Below are positions 10,545-22,104 of a DNA stretch of 64,000 nucleotides, piece by piece. The notes beneath the pieces are model-generated. The model had not been told where the DNA came from, did not search any database, and saw only the letters and a program-made list of their open reading frames with translations. A program made the translations under genes and the position numbers. The first letter of the stretch is position 1. Every line of letters starts with the position of its first letter. Source of the stretch: Macrosoma leucophasiata (taxonomy: Eukaryota; Arthropoda; Insecta; Lepidoptera; Hedylidae); the NCBI GenBank assembly GCA_036365455.1, contig JAWQUS010000007.1, forward strand, positions 18,802,001 to 18,866,000, read 5' to 3'.

Positions 10545-11594
10545 AGCAATATTTATTGATGAGCACTTTAAATTACCTCTATTATAAAGAAACATTTATA
10601 TAGAGCACTTACTCAGAAACATTTATATTTACTTAAATGTAAAACAAAGTTGTAACTTATATCTCACATCAAAATAACAAGACAATAGGAGTATCATAAT
10701 GATTATTACCTGTACTTGCGCAGCAATTTTCAATTGATTTATCGCCAGTGTCATTACTTTGCTTTATTAACCATTTATCAAAGTTTAACGAGCAATAATC
10801 GTGTCGAAGTTGCTTGTTAAAATTGTAGCTGTCTTAGATATCAAAACTAACATTAAATTTAACATTCTCAAGTGAACCCGATAAATTAAATGAGCTTTCG
10901 GAGCGTCTATTTCTATAATCGAGAGCTTTGTCCGGTCCGGTACAATTTTCCTTAAACTCGCGTATTAGTGTTAGATGACTCAGCGCATCGGATTATTGAA
11001 CCGTTTAGTTAATAAGTAATGCTTTAACTATACATAAAGAGCAGCGTCATCTCATGATACATAAATACTCGTACTTTTTATCTCATAAGGAAAAGCCTTA
11101 CAAATTAACAAAATCCATGATTTCAATGTATTGATTGCAGTTGACATGAAAAATGTAAACGCAGTGTACCTAACTGCAATGTCAACTTCTTGACGTATTT
11201 ATTGCGAACAAAAAAATATATAGATGACAGATAATTATAGATTTATATTAATACATCCAATATAAAATAAGGCCTAAATAACTATACTGCAAAGCAAAAT
11301 TAAATTAAAAAATCATGAAACGTTATGCGTTCGTCCACGCAAGTTCCGTTAGGGAACTATCGCCATTCATCAAAAAGTGATTAGTGCGGAACCACAATTA
11401 GACTTTAAATATGTATAAAACCTAATGTACTCGTACATAGGTTGTAGGCGTTGTAGCACATGCATACAAAGCTTTATAATTTTAAACCGTTCTGGTCTAG
11501 CAATTGAACAATAACTCGATATTTTGTCTAGAAACTATTGTAGGCTATCTATATTGTATCGGCAACGCTAATAATGATAATGTCTTTGTTACAG
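10545..11594. other. Probable intron of the LMO4-like gene
   Basis: AT-rich, no open frame of interest. I searched it, and all sequence upstream to position 1, for a plus-strand exon carrying the first LIM domain (C-x2-C...H-x2-C-x2-C-x2-C) and found none. The stretch ends in TTTGTTACAG at 11585-11594, a good 3' splice site. Confidence 0.5.
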
Positions 11595-13037
11595 AATGTT
11601 CGGTTCAGGCGGCGCGTGCGCGGCGTGCGGGCAGGCGATACCCGCGAGCGAGTTCGTGATGCGGACGAACGCTCCACAACAACCACTCCACGTCTTCCAC
11701 ATAAAATGCTTCGCGTGCTCAAAATGCGGCTCACACTTAATGCAGGGCGATAGGTAATTTGCCATATTACATGACTAAACATCTAGCATTTCTATTTGAT
11801 ACCGAAACTTTTACTTGCACGCTTTTTACCGTAATGTATCACAGTTACACACACCGCCAAGGTCCTTACGTGATAGGCAAAAAACGTGAAAGGTTAAATA
11901 TCCCTATCCTTACACGTCTCCCGTACTTTTTCTACATTCATCACTCACTTCATAGATGCACGTCGATCCTGAAGACTCTTCACCCACCTTTGTACAGTAC
12001 TCGATGGTAATCTTGAGTACTGTCCGCATAACGCTGTGGAATATGATATGTACCTACATTACAGTAACGCTTCAAATCTTATATTCCGATTAAGAAGGCC
12101 TCTATCGTTCTGTAAAAAGATAGAGTCACATACTTAATCATTCGAAGCTAAGATAAAATCAAATTTATATCGATCATTTTATCATATTTCTGCACCCTTT
12201 CGTTGCCTATCAATATTACCCAATGGTTGACTGGGAGATAATGCCTAGAGGCATTAAGTCCGCCTTTTGTACTTATTTTGTGCAAATAATAATTAATGAA
12301 TAATTAAAATAGCATATCAGCATAACGACATAGAATATACATTAATTTTATTATACAGAAATTCTAAACTGCATTCAGTAGGTAAGGTAGTAGTTAGTTA
12401 TCAACACCTTCACTTCCAATTATTTGCTTTGAAAAGTATCTTCAATAAAATCAGTTGAAAATTGTACGTATACAAGCATCCAATGTAGTTAAAGTTATGA
12501 AAGAAATACTGACGATTGTACTAACAACACGTAAGAAACTTGTGTTAAATTTTTCTTGAAAAATAAAGTTTCATGTTGCACCCTTTCGGATGCAAGCTTT
12601 AATTGGGGTTTAAATTGAATTTGTGAACAGTTATTTTATATGCATACCTAACTACATCTGGCAGAGTTTGAAAAAAAAAACAATAAAATATCGTATTACC
12701 TACCTAAGTTTCCACTTGTTACAATTGTTTGATATTTATAAAACAATTGTCGCGCGATCATTGAATTACAACTTTAAGAAATCAACACAATGAATCTCGG
12801 ATACTACCTAATATCCAGGGTTTTCCCGGTCTCGAGAGTTTCCCTCGGTTCGTAGCAGCAGTAAAACTACTTTGAAACGAATACCATCGATATTGTTGCA
12901 GGTATTACATGCTAGCGGGTTCGTTAGTGTGCGAGCAGGATTGGCAGAAATTGATGAAGAGTGCGAACGCGACGACGAACGCCGGCGCGCCCGTGCGCAA
13001 GGGCAAGGTGGGGCGACCGCGCCGTTCGCGCGAATGA
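11595..13037 (+). CDS. LMO4: LMO4-like LIM-only transcriptional cofactor, last two exons (partial gene)
   Basis: Two coding exons, 11595-11753 and 12902-13037, join in phase: the first begins with the last base of a codon after an ACAG acceptor and ends GAT-AG before GTAATT; the second follows TTGTTGCAG and completes the Arg codon. The 97 visible residues start MFGSGGACAACGQAIPASEF, matching the second LIM finger of LMO4. Zinc ligands: C8, C11, H35, C38, C41, C44 and, in the second exon, C63 and D66. A spacer of 23 residues separates C11 and H35, longer than in vertebrate LMO4. The C-terminus is basic (RKGKVGRPRRSRE) and ends at TGA 13035-13037. LMO proteins bind LDB/Chip and other nuclear factors as scaffolds in developmental transcription complexes; they do not bind DNA themselves. 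The first LIM domain is on upstream exons not seen here. LMO4 identity is by family resemblance; another insect LIM-only paralogue is possible. Confidence 0.85.
11754..12901 (+). other. LMO4-like intron, 1148 bp
   Basis: Bounded by GTAATT and TTGTTGCAG. Contains an old antisense LINE fragment (about 11868-12012) related to the one at 22150-22290; otherwise AT-rich. Confidence 0.8.
11868..12012 (-). repeat. Old RTE-like LINE fragment in the intron
   Basis: Reads parallel to 22150-22290: CTACATTCATCACTCACTTC then ATGCACGTCGATCCTGAAGA versus CTACCTTCATCATTCTCTTC then ATGCACGCCGATTCCTAAGA. That region of the better copy encodes the C-terminal part of an RTE-like ORF on the minus strand. Too decayed here to read as protein. 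Confidence 0.55.
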
Positions 13038-13363
13038 GCACCACCCCCTGCGCCTGCGCAACACTCGCACAGGGACTATGAGGAGGTTGGTGTTTGTTTT
13101 AGCTTGAAGTAATATGCGCTAAGAGCCCTGCCAGGAAAACGGGCGTAGTTTATGTAGTAAATGAGTTATTCGTCCTGTTCGGTGGCAAGTTACTGATTAC
13201 ACAGATTGTAAAGAGTTTACAGGTATCTACCAAAACGCAAGGCATGAAGCTCTTTTCCGCTAACTGGTCGTCTTTTTATGTAAAGACTAAGAGCCTAAAA
13301 TTCTTGACGCTAATATTTAACTAACACCAATGTGCTTACTTAGACTACAAACTAATCAATAAA
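13038..13363 (+). promoter_or_regulatory. LMO4-like 3' UTR and candidate polyadenylation signal
   Basis: Sequence after the TGA remains GC-rich to about 13080 and then turns AT-rich. The first AATAAA on this strand that I found after the stop is at 13358-13363. No transcript evidence is available, so the true cleavage site may be further on. Confidence 0.4.
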
Positions 13364-14219
13364 TAGCCTTAGGGGATATTGTCCGCGCACGGTCCTCTAC
13401 CAGGATTCAGGATTTCTTCCAAATCCATTCAGCCTCGTAGCCTTGAAAGCTTGAACAGCTTGATCCTTTACCTTTTTAGCACTAAGTCACCTAGGTAGCA
13501 GGTTATTAATTCTCAGCTATAACACCGGTGCTACATATTATGTTATGATCTTATTATAGCAACACGAACTATATCGTTGCTAAATAGCAATTTGCGTCAG
13601 AATTATCTGGCCAATCATCTATTAATTGAAATAGGCCACAGTTTGATTGAGTATACACCGCTACGCTCGTTATTAATCATAATAATAGCAGCCCATAATA
13701 TTATTTCCGAAACATCTGATTTTATATGCATTCTAAAAGCTAATACCACAACCACTAATGGCGCTCGCGTATCTACATAATTGTTTATAGTCTTTGCATC
13801 TAAAAATGTTATTCGTGGAACCATATTCATAGCTCATTTGTTACATTCAATTACTAAGTTGCTTATTGATTTTTGAGTGCTAGCAATCTTTACATTTCAA
13901 ACTATTAGATCGTCTAATTAAAACTTTGGGGTTTTAAAAAGAGGCCAGGTTCTGTGAATTATAACTTATTTCAAAGATCATATAATATTTTTTTGAAGCA
14001 GCAGCTGGTCGAAGGCAATAAGAAATCTTTTGTCATATTTTTTTAAAGGCCCGAAGAAATTGAGTCGCCCAGTAAAAAAAATAATTCGAAATAATAAATG
14101 AAATTAAAAAAAATACATTAAATCAAAAATAATAACTCTACATAGCAGTCAAAAAAATACCCACAAGCTGAAATCATCCAATTACTAAAACAATATGAGG
14201 TTTCTTCAAAAAATCTAAT
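13364..14219. other. AT-rich intergenic stretch
   Basis: No gene or clear repeat recognised; several A/T homopolymer runs at 13990-14160. Confidence 0.4.
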
Positions 14220-14642
14220 GGTGGTAGAGCTCCAGTAACAGCGCTCGCGGGCGTAGGCACCACCGCATTACCTAATATACTTGCCGCGCTAAATGGTAGT
14301 GTTCAGCACTATCGTGTTCCGGTCAGGTGGTAATGTACGGCCCTGTAATTTCCGGGACAGAGGCATAACACCTTAGGCCCCAGGAGTGGTAACGCATCTG
14401 CATTTTGACCTTGGTCTTTGTGTGGGTGTCTATAGGCTGCAGTCATCACTTAACATCAATGTGAACTGCAGGCTTGTTTGCCACTTCCATTACATCAAAA
14501 AAAATGGCGTGAAAAGAGTCCTTCAGGACTGGCAGCGCGTTGGCAACTCCCCTGGTGTTGGAAATGTTCATAGGCGACGGTGACTTTCCATCAGCTGGCC
14601 CGTTAGCTGGCCTGTCAACCTGCAGACAATATAAAAAAAAAA
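14220..14642 (+). mobile_element. SINE copy 3 fused to a LINE 3' end (chimera)
   Basis: 14220-14504 is a full SINE (GTGGTAGAGCTCCAGTAACA to CCACTTCCATTACATC plus an A run). Directly in the A run it changes into the LINE 3' end: ATGGCGTGAAAAGAGTCCTT through GGCAACTCCC to CCTGTCAACCTGCAGACAAT and a second A tail at 14633-14642, matching 1088-1227. Both parts point the same way. The junction lies in a shared CAAAAA tract. I found no target duplication between the parts or around the whole. Either a template switch between SINE and LINE RNAs or a nested insertion made it. Confidence 0.75.
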
Positions 14643-17280
14643 CATAACGGTACTGCACAAGAAATAATTATATTGATTAGGTACCGAAAATTTAACAGCA
14701 TCAATCCCGATGTCGTGGGTTATCGAGGGCAAAAGTAGCATATCTCTTAGTGATATACCTATTAAAGCTCTCTATTGGGTAAAGTATTTTATTGCTATCG
14801 GTCCTGTAGTTTTATAATTCGTTACAGATTACAATATATTAAAAAAATTAACGTTTTCTCTACATAATATTGGCCCGCCCTGACATTTCTTGATCACCAT
14901 CAAACTATTCGAGAGAAACCGCAAACAACCAAAGACGTGATACTTAATGAATGTAATAAATTAGCATAATTCACTATTTTCATTATTTTCACAACTAATG
15001 AGAATTCTAAATATAAACAATTCGAATAGTAGTAACGTGCGATTGAATATAATTATTGAATACCCCATTACAGTCATGAGCCCAGCGGGCTACACTTTGA
15101 CCTTTAGCGGTGTTATTAACACTCATGTCGTGACCGAGCCTTGATTGGATTAGGAAACACCTTAATTAATAATATTGATTACGAAGTATCGAGACACGGT
15201 AACTTGTGATTAATGTACAGCATATTTCCTTAAACGTTTTGCAGTTTGCCAAGGTTGCAAAAGGTTAGCTCGCGTCCTTACATTTCATTGAAATTTGATT
15301 TATCTGCGAAACTAATGATTATTAATAAACAACCGATCAATTTTGCAATGGAACAAAAACATTAGTGAACAAAAAACTTAACAATCTTGACTTTGATTGG
15401 ATGGTTGAGTTTTGTTATTAAAATTAGAGATATCAAATTACAGAACGAAAAGGATATAAAACTTTTTTTACAAATGAAGGAGGTAGTAGCGCTGTATCGT
15501 AGGTGAGCTAGTAGCGCTTTCACATAGTCACATGCCGCTTTAATCCCGTGCAGGATCCCGTTTAGTGGTTTTTTTTCTATAGGCTTGTTTTTACTAATAC
15601 ACTATTCCGGTATCGCCGTTCCTGTTTATAAAAAGCGCAGTTATTCAATACCTAAAAAGCAATTACCGTCAGAAACCGAATATTGTTGAGGAAGAAGGGT
15701 TCTTGTGAAGAATCTTTAGTACAGTTATGTGCATCACATAAAACACGGGGTAAATTTAATTTGTACTATCCTGTGTTTCCATGTTAGGCCCTGACCACAC
15801 TACATAAAACGAGCACTTTAATGGTTGGAATAAGCACGAAAAGAGGTTCGGAACCAGTTCCAGCACACTTTAGCTGATCACACGCCGTATAAACTATTGT
15901 TAGTGCGAGCCAACGACTCTATCGCCGATGTCGTGTTACACCCACGTAATTGCACGAAACCAGTGTAGACTCGACCTTGTCTACGGTTAAATTATGATCA
16001 AATTATAATGATGACAGATTAATGGTGTATGGATACTATTGCATTATTTTAATTAAATGCTATTAAGATAAATTATTGGTACGTCACTATTTTTTCAATG
16101 CATCTTAACTTTACGCTGCAAGACTATAAAAATTAAATAAATGACTTCTTATCAAGGAGATTATAACAAATCACATATATTTAGTAGGTACTTTGTTTGT
16201 TCAAATTTAAACAACCGATTTATTAAGGATGTATCCATCATATAAATACATATAAATCTTTGATTTTAATCCGCATTAACCGAAGGTAGTACTTATATTG
16301 TAACGACAACATATTACTATAGTCACTATAGCCTTATATCTTTGCTTAAACCTATTAAAAAAACAATACCTACCCAACTACTCACAAAATTATAACCGCA
16401 AACGAAATGAATGATCGTAACATTGCTTTTATTTATAAGCCATCGAATTGATAATGCGTATTTTAAACAAAAATGTGCACGAAGTAAAATTAAGCCATTT
16501 TCCATTAGAGCCACGTACATCACGTGCATGTATTGCATCTCCTTTCAGGGATGTTAAAAATTCACGAATCATAAGCGAAACAGAGGGATGAAGACGGGTG
16601 GGTGAGCTCTCACAAACCATTTGCGTTCGCTAAATGTACCGGGATTACCGGTCCATTGATAACCGAATTGTACTGTACTGTACAGCTCACTTATATACAC
16701 ACATCCCGTACTATCCATCTCTGTTCGAATATGAAATAAAAGCATTAAGTAGCTCTTTTTCATTTACATTGTGTAAAATAAGATTAAAAAATAACATTGC
16801 GATTCTTTTACCTTTATTCTTTAAATCTGTGTCTTTTTGTTTTTATAAATTTTATTGTTTGTAGCTATACTAGCTGTATATTATTCATCTTAATATCTTT
16901 GATGAATATCAATATACCACATTGCGAACTTCAATTAATTAATATGTATACAAACAATCACAGCATGAAAGTTTTAATTAAAGTTTATCGCAAATCTGCA
17001 AATTAATTAACATCCAAAAGTAATCAACAGTTAATTAAATAATTATGACTTTAATCTCGAAATAACGCACTCGTGAAAACATACCCACACCACTATTACC
17101 TGTTCGGAAGATGGAGCTTAAAGTATTAATTCGATTATGAGACTCGCGAATACCGTGCAGAGAAGTGACGAAGAAATGCAATTAAGCTGTTCAATGAACA
17201 CCGCACAAAGACCGGCTTTGTTTATATGAACGAGTCACTCGCTCGGAACGCGCAAACTTCGGACAACACCCTGTCATAAT
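14643..17280. other. AT-rich intergenic region
   Basis: Short frames only (for example 16634-16864), with low-complexity composition and no known domain. No element recognised. Confidence 0.4.
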
Positions 17281-18240
17281 ACACCAACATTTAAAACACT
17301 GAACCTCCCTCATTTGAGCGTCACGCGCGCCTCGATTCACCGCAACGTGGTACGTACAGAACTGTCTGGAAAATAGCGTTAATTATATTTATTAACGCTT
17401 TGAAGCAAATTTCCAATTGCAGTACTCCTCGTGGAGCGGGGCGGGATAGTTCATAGAGTTAATTATCTCGTAGAGGCGACCATCGTCCGACCGCCGCGGG
17501 CGACTCCTCGCTTCACGCCGGACTCGCTCACGGCGCTCACAAAATGCACTGTTAACCAATTCCGAAGTTTAAACACTACAAAACTTATTTCGGCAACTCA
17601 TAAAACTATTGTCCGCTGGTTAATTACAAACAATTTGGAACGCTACGTCTCGTCAACGCACACCACGGCTTTAGTTGTGGTTAGATTACATTTCCATTTG
17701 TAAATACGCTCGTGCATTTTATCGGCGCTGGCAACTTCTAAAGCGGGGAATCTATTACAGGCACCCCTTTAATAAAACTACGTAGTTAACTATAATAACA
17801 AAGAGCTGCACGCTATTACTTTGTGCGGAGGACGGTGGTCAAAGGCGCGATGTTAATTGGAAAACACCTGGAAATGACAGCGCCTATATTGCGAGTATGT
17901 TTGGCGTAAAAATCAAGTCTGCGAACGGGCCCGCCCTAGCCACCGGCTCAAAGACTTGACCGTTCACCTGGCGGCTTTGTAACACGATTACACCGACTTG
18001 TCGAAAGTTAATTAAATAACGTTTTTCCAAATTAGCCGGCGGGCTCGACATCAAAGTGCTCGCTTTGGGAATCTTTTCACAAAGGACTGGGCTGCGGGCT
18101 AGGTCCGGCGCCTCTGATCTCCGTGCTGACGGTGCGCCGGACAGGTGAAATCTTCAACTCTTTGTCAGAACTGGCAGTGAGCGTCGCGCCGATAAACTCA
18201 GGCTCTTTTGACTACACACAGTGTTCAAACGCTTTACTCA
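17281..18240. promoter_or_regulatory. GC-richer island, possible regulatory DNA
   Basis: GC content is clearly above that of the flanks over about 1 kb, with CpGs (ACGCGCGCCTCGATTCACCG; CGACCGCCGCGGGCGACTCC) and interspersed TTAATTA/GTTAATTA sites. The frame at 17431-17703 has no recognised domain. In insects such islands in gene deserts next to developmental regulators often are enhancers; this is inference only. Confidence 0.25.
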
Positions 18241-18673
18241 AAGACCGTTACACAAAAATTTGACGTTTTGATTGATGACTTATGTTTTATCTGATGCCAA
18301 TCTAATTGTATCTACGCTGCACGCGAACTGCGAGGTCGTTTGCTGGTAGTACTGGCACGGCAAATTTGAATTTATTACGAATGACTTTTAAGGGGATATA
18401 AATACCTCCGCCGCAACACATTCATCTATTAACAAAAGGTATTGTTGCTGCCGCTTTGACTCTAATTCTGCGCTCATCTGCCCCATCCATACAGACACCT
18501 AGTGGTACCTTAACCCTCCTCGAACTTACGTTAGTAGACACACTAAAGAACTTATTATTTGAACACAAACCACAGTTAGGATAATAACAGTCGCTAAGCA
18601 ACGTTTCTTTTTTCTTCTCATTTAAAACAAGATTTGAGGTTGTTTGCATTGACTCTTAGTTTTTTGTACAAGA

Positions 18674-18764
18674 AATGATTGGCGCCCTTCGTGAGAGCGG
18701 GTCGGACGTCGAACCCGCCACGATTGCGTGTCGATAACGATCAGATACTCTCACCTTAATCATT
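18674..18764 (-). other. 91-bp palindromic element with cloverleaf-like fold
   Basis: Outer inverted pair AATGATT (18674-18680)/AATCATT (18758-18764); inner 7-bp pair GTGAGAG (18691-18697)/CTCTCAC (18748-18754); within it three hairpins: CGGGT/ACCCG (18698-18702/18713-18717), CACG/CGTG (18719-18722/18727-18730) and TCG/CGA (18731-18733/18738-18740). Read on the minus strand the order resembles acceptor, D, anticodon and T arms, and GGGTTCGACGTCC resembles a B box, but the T loop is 10 nt and the anticodon loop 4 nt, so it is not a functional tRNA. Possibly a degenerate tRNA-derived repeat or a small structured RNA. Confidence 0.45.
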
Positions 18765-19027
18765 TTTACACTAATTATCCGTTACAAGTAAAACTGTAAG
18801 AAGTATTTACGTAGATGTGTAAATAATTGTTATTGAGATGGACGAAATTATATGCCAAGTACACCTGTTCTGTGAAGTACACATTTAAACAAAACTTTAT
18901 TAGTATTTCGAGTCGGCGCGAACATCTTCGCCGCCTTTGGGAAATGTGGGAAAACCTGCTCGATCTTGGAAGACTAATCTACTCTAATGTCAAGATTTTA
19001 AGCTTATTCTCACTCAATTTTTTGATC

Positions 19028-19190
19028 ATGAAGTGGCAAACAAGCATACTAGCCTATAAATATCTACATAAAAACCCGAGATTTCATGTAGATGCGTTGC
19101 CACTCCTGAGCAGAGTTGTTAGACCTACACCTGTGCTCTGGCACAGTGGTATAACAGCTCAGAGACTTGACATTACAGGGATGTACATTT
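19028..19190 (-). mobile_element. SINE family, old diverged copy
   Basis: Minus-strand relic: GAAGTGGCAAACAAGCATAC, then GCCTATAAATATCTACATAA, then GTAGATGCGTTGCCACTCCT, then GGTATAACAGCTCAG and GACATTACAGGGATGTACAT, in the consensus order with deletions. The plus frame 18827-19204 merely crosses it. Confidence 0.6.
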
Positions 19191-19199
19191 GTGTTACGG

Positions 19200-20974
19200 T
19201 ATAACGGTTTGGTTCGATAAAATATTTTCCAAATATAATTTTTGCCGTTATGTACACTTGACTTATAAAATGAAGCCTCCAAATAAATAACACCACTGGT
19301 CAAAACGTTGACAAACAAGAAAAATCTTTTAATTTTACATGTTTATTACAATCTATCCCAAGTTTGATGTACAAACGTACATAACACTGATGAATTAAAA
19401 CTTTAATAATGGCGATGTCGCTTGCGATACTGCCAAGGCAATCCGCTTTAAACAAAGTATGTCAAGAAATTACTGTATAATTTATTCATTGGGCTGGAGT
19501 CCGTGTCTAGTTTAGTTATTACGAAGGTAGTTAAAGCGTCAGGAGGTTTAGAAATTAATCAAATCGTGACACTAAGGCGGATATTATTTTGACGAGTTCC
19601 TTTTAGGATACGTGATGAAAGATTATATTAAATCTACCTATAATTATGATACCGCAGACAAGGGAGTACCTACATTTTAATAAAACATTGTTCACAAAAG
19701 CTCTTGAAAAGATAGACTCCTAGTTTTCTTTTTCATCACAACATACTAAGTTACTGCAGTAACTACAAGTTAATTAACGAAACAATTTAAAAGTATAACA
19801 TAATTATAAACTATAACAAATATTAGGATAAACATTAATTAGCGCGAGTCGTCCACATGTGGGGACAATTTACGTCTCCACTTTTAATTTAAAATTAATA
19901 CCATGGCGCTGGTGGAAAATTTGAAAAGTTTGAACGACATCGTCGGGCCTTCGCTCCGTCGATTGCATTTTTATACGAGTAAGACAACCTCTTAGCTTAT
20001 TAGGGAAGCCAGTTATTAGAGGTCCGAGGGATTTCTCTGCGGACGCGGCGCGTGGTTTCGAAACGACTTCGCCCCAGTTAATTAGTTAAATGGATACGTC
20101 GTTTTCCGGTCGCGTCTATTTTATACGCGTTACGACTACAATAAACCTAGTTTTCTTGGGTCGTTTCTGGGAAGCGTTATTCAAATCCTCTAAATTGAAA
20201 CGGAGCTTTCTGCCGTTTAATTTGGAAGCGGGCGGGCGATCCGGGGCAGCAGTGATGCACTTATTCACCGGCACATTTCCCACAGCCCGTGCGCCGGTTC
20301 CGCATCTGCACACGACAAAGGACATCCGCCCACAATAGCTCCATTAAAATAATGCAAGTAAATGAGGATTTGCGGAGGCGAGTCCACCGAATCCGCGCCC
20401 GCTCGTTCTGCTCACAATGCTCGCAAGGCCTCTCGCAACGACGACGCTTAAAACACTATACACGAACATGTTTCATTAGCTAAGTGGGAGGCTTTTGGTG
20501 GTTGAATCTGTGTAATGCAGCTAGCTAGACGCAGCGTCGCTTTTACTTAAACGCCGTAATTAAAACGTCCCCTCCCCGCTAAGGGCGCAGTTTTAAACTC
20601 GGCTCAACTAGTTTCGAGTGGCCAATTTGGTTTTAGTGTTCCGTGTTGAAGATACACATTTTGAAATTGTTCTATTATTTCTACTCATTGATATACGTTC
20701 TCACTTAAGCGAAGAATGTTTGGTGTGCCTTAATAAAATATTGCTTTTATGGACTTTAAAAAAATAAAAGGACAGTTGCACCTGACATAAATTGCTTATG
20801 TACTAATAATAACATAACAGGAAACTCGATAACTCATATAAACATCTACCTTGATGGTCACGTCACACTCATGAGACCCAGAGTGGTAAGATTTACTATA
20901 AATACCTACCTAGTAAGCTATTTGTTATTAAGAAATTAATTAAAAACAGCCATTCATTAGAACGTGATTACAAC
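19200..20974. other. Intergenic region with a GC-richer island at about 20000-20640
   Basis: First half AT-rich. From about 19850 the sequence becomes GC-richer (for example GGAAGCGGGCGGGCGATCCG at about 20224) and contains the symmetric E-box-like CCACATGTGG near 19853. Possible regulatory DNA. One hypothetical first exon at 19903-19978 is discussed under findings. Confidence 0.3.
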
Positions 20975-21092
20975 ACAGTATGGCCCCGTAATAACTATCA
21001 CAGAGACATAACAACTTAAGTCTTAGAAGTGGCATCGCATCTGCATTTTGGCCTCTGGTTTTTGTGTAAATGTCTAAATTACATTAAAAAAA
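20975..21092 (+). mobile_element. SINE family, old partial copy
   Basis: Recognisable phrases in order: TATGGCCCCGTAATAACTAT, CAGAGACATAACAACTTAAG, GTGGCATCGCATCTGCATTT and a TTACATTAAAAAAAA tail. The 5' third and the part before the tail are missing. Confidence 0.6.
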
Positions 21093-22100
21093 ATCAAAAT
21101 AAATTCTACCCAGTCACATCTAAAACGTCTGCTGATTTTTTTTTTTTTTAATCTAAAATGTTAACCGTACGTTATCTTTCCCGTTTGCATCATAAAACGT
21201 GTACTCGGCCTAGAGCCGGCTGTATGGAGGCTGGATGTCAATTAGCACCCCATTTAAAGGATTACGCGCCAAAGTGCACTCTACTAGGAGCAATGTAGGA
21301 GCAACGCGTTTAATAACTTTATTGATCGCTAACGAGGAAAATTGATCGACACTAACGATCTTAATCGCAGCTCGCATCGATTCATTGCGTGTCGATGCCC
21401 CGATCTCGAGTTAATTTAATTGAAACCGAGTTGAGTAATTAATTAGTGGCGAATGAGAGCTCTCAGTCGGATGAAGCGTGCCCCTACCGCTGTTTACAAC
21501 AGCTCATACATATTGAGTGAGACGTCTTCGCAGATTACACTGGAACACGTACAAATTGTTTTCCTGTCGTGTATCTTTCGTTGCGTGGATTATTTAATAG
21601 ATTAGAATGTGTTATATGGACGATATGATATTTGATAAACAATAGTGTCTGTCTGATCGGTAATTGCAGCAAAACCTTCAGTCCCGTTAATCTTGAAATT
21701 GAATAGGTTAATGTACTAAGAGTTCTAGTACTGAAGTAGGTGAACCGATTTGATTATTTAAAAAAAAATGTTTAAGAGAGGTAGTTTGAATCCTTTAGTA
21801 TGACATATTATTACACTACTTTTAGAAAGATCTCTTCTTTTTGGATGTATATATTGTGACGTCTATAATTGTAGCTTTCCAAGAAATGTAAAGTGCTGAT
21901 AAAAAAACACACACACCTAGATTTAGCAAAGGAGAACGCCCAAGTCATACGTATTATTTATTACATATTCTCTGCCTCTCTGACTATGGAACTAAGTATA
22001 TCGCTATTAAATCTTTATCAGTTTTTATCCGGAGAATTTGTTATTTTGTAATACATATTTACAAACATTGTTTTAATTAACAATAGGAATTACTATGTAT
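21093..22100. other. Intergenic region
   Basis: No gene seen. A segment around 21300-21480 holds repeated homeodomain-type sites (AATTAATTAGTGGC, GAGTTAATTTAATTG) and GATCG-rich stretches, a possible regulatory patch. Confidence 0.3.
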
Positions 22101-22104
22101 GTAT

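Noticed and set aside
12872..13081. 69-residue plus frame over the last LMO4 exon
   Set aside because: Wrong frame; the correct phase is fixed by the splice junction and the LIM motif.
18827..19204. 125-residue plus-strand frame
   Set aside because: Its second half is an antisense old SINE copy; the rest is unrecognisable.
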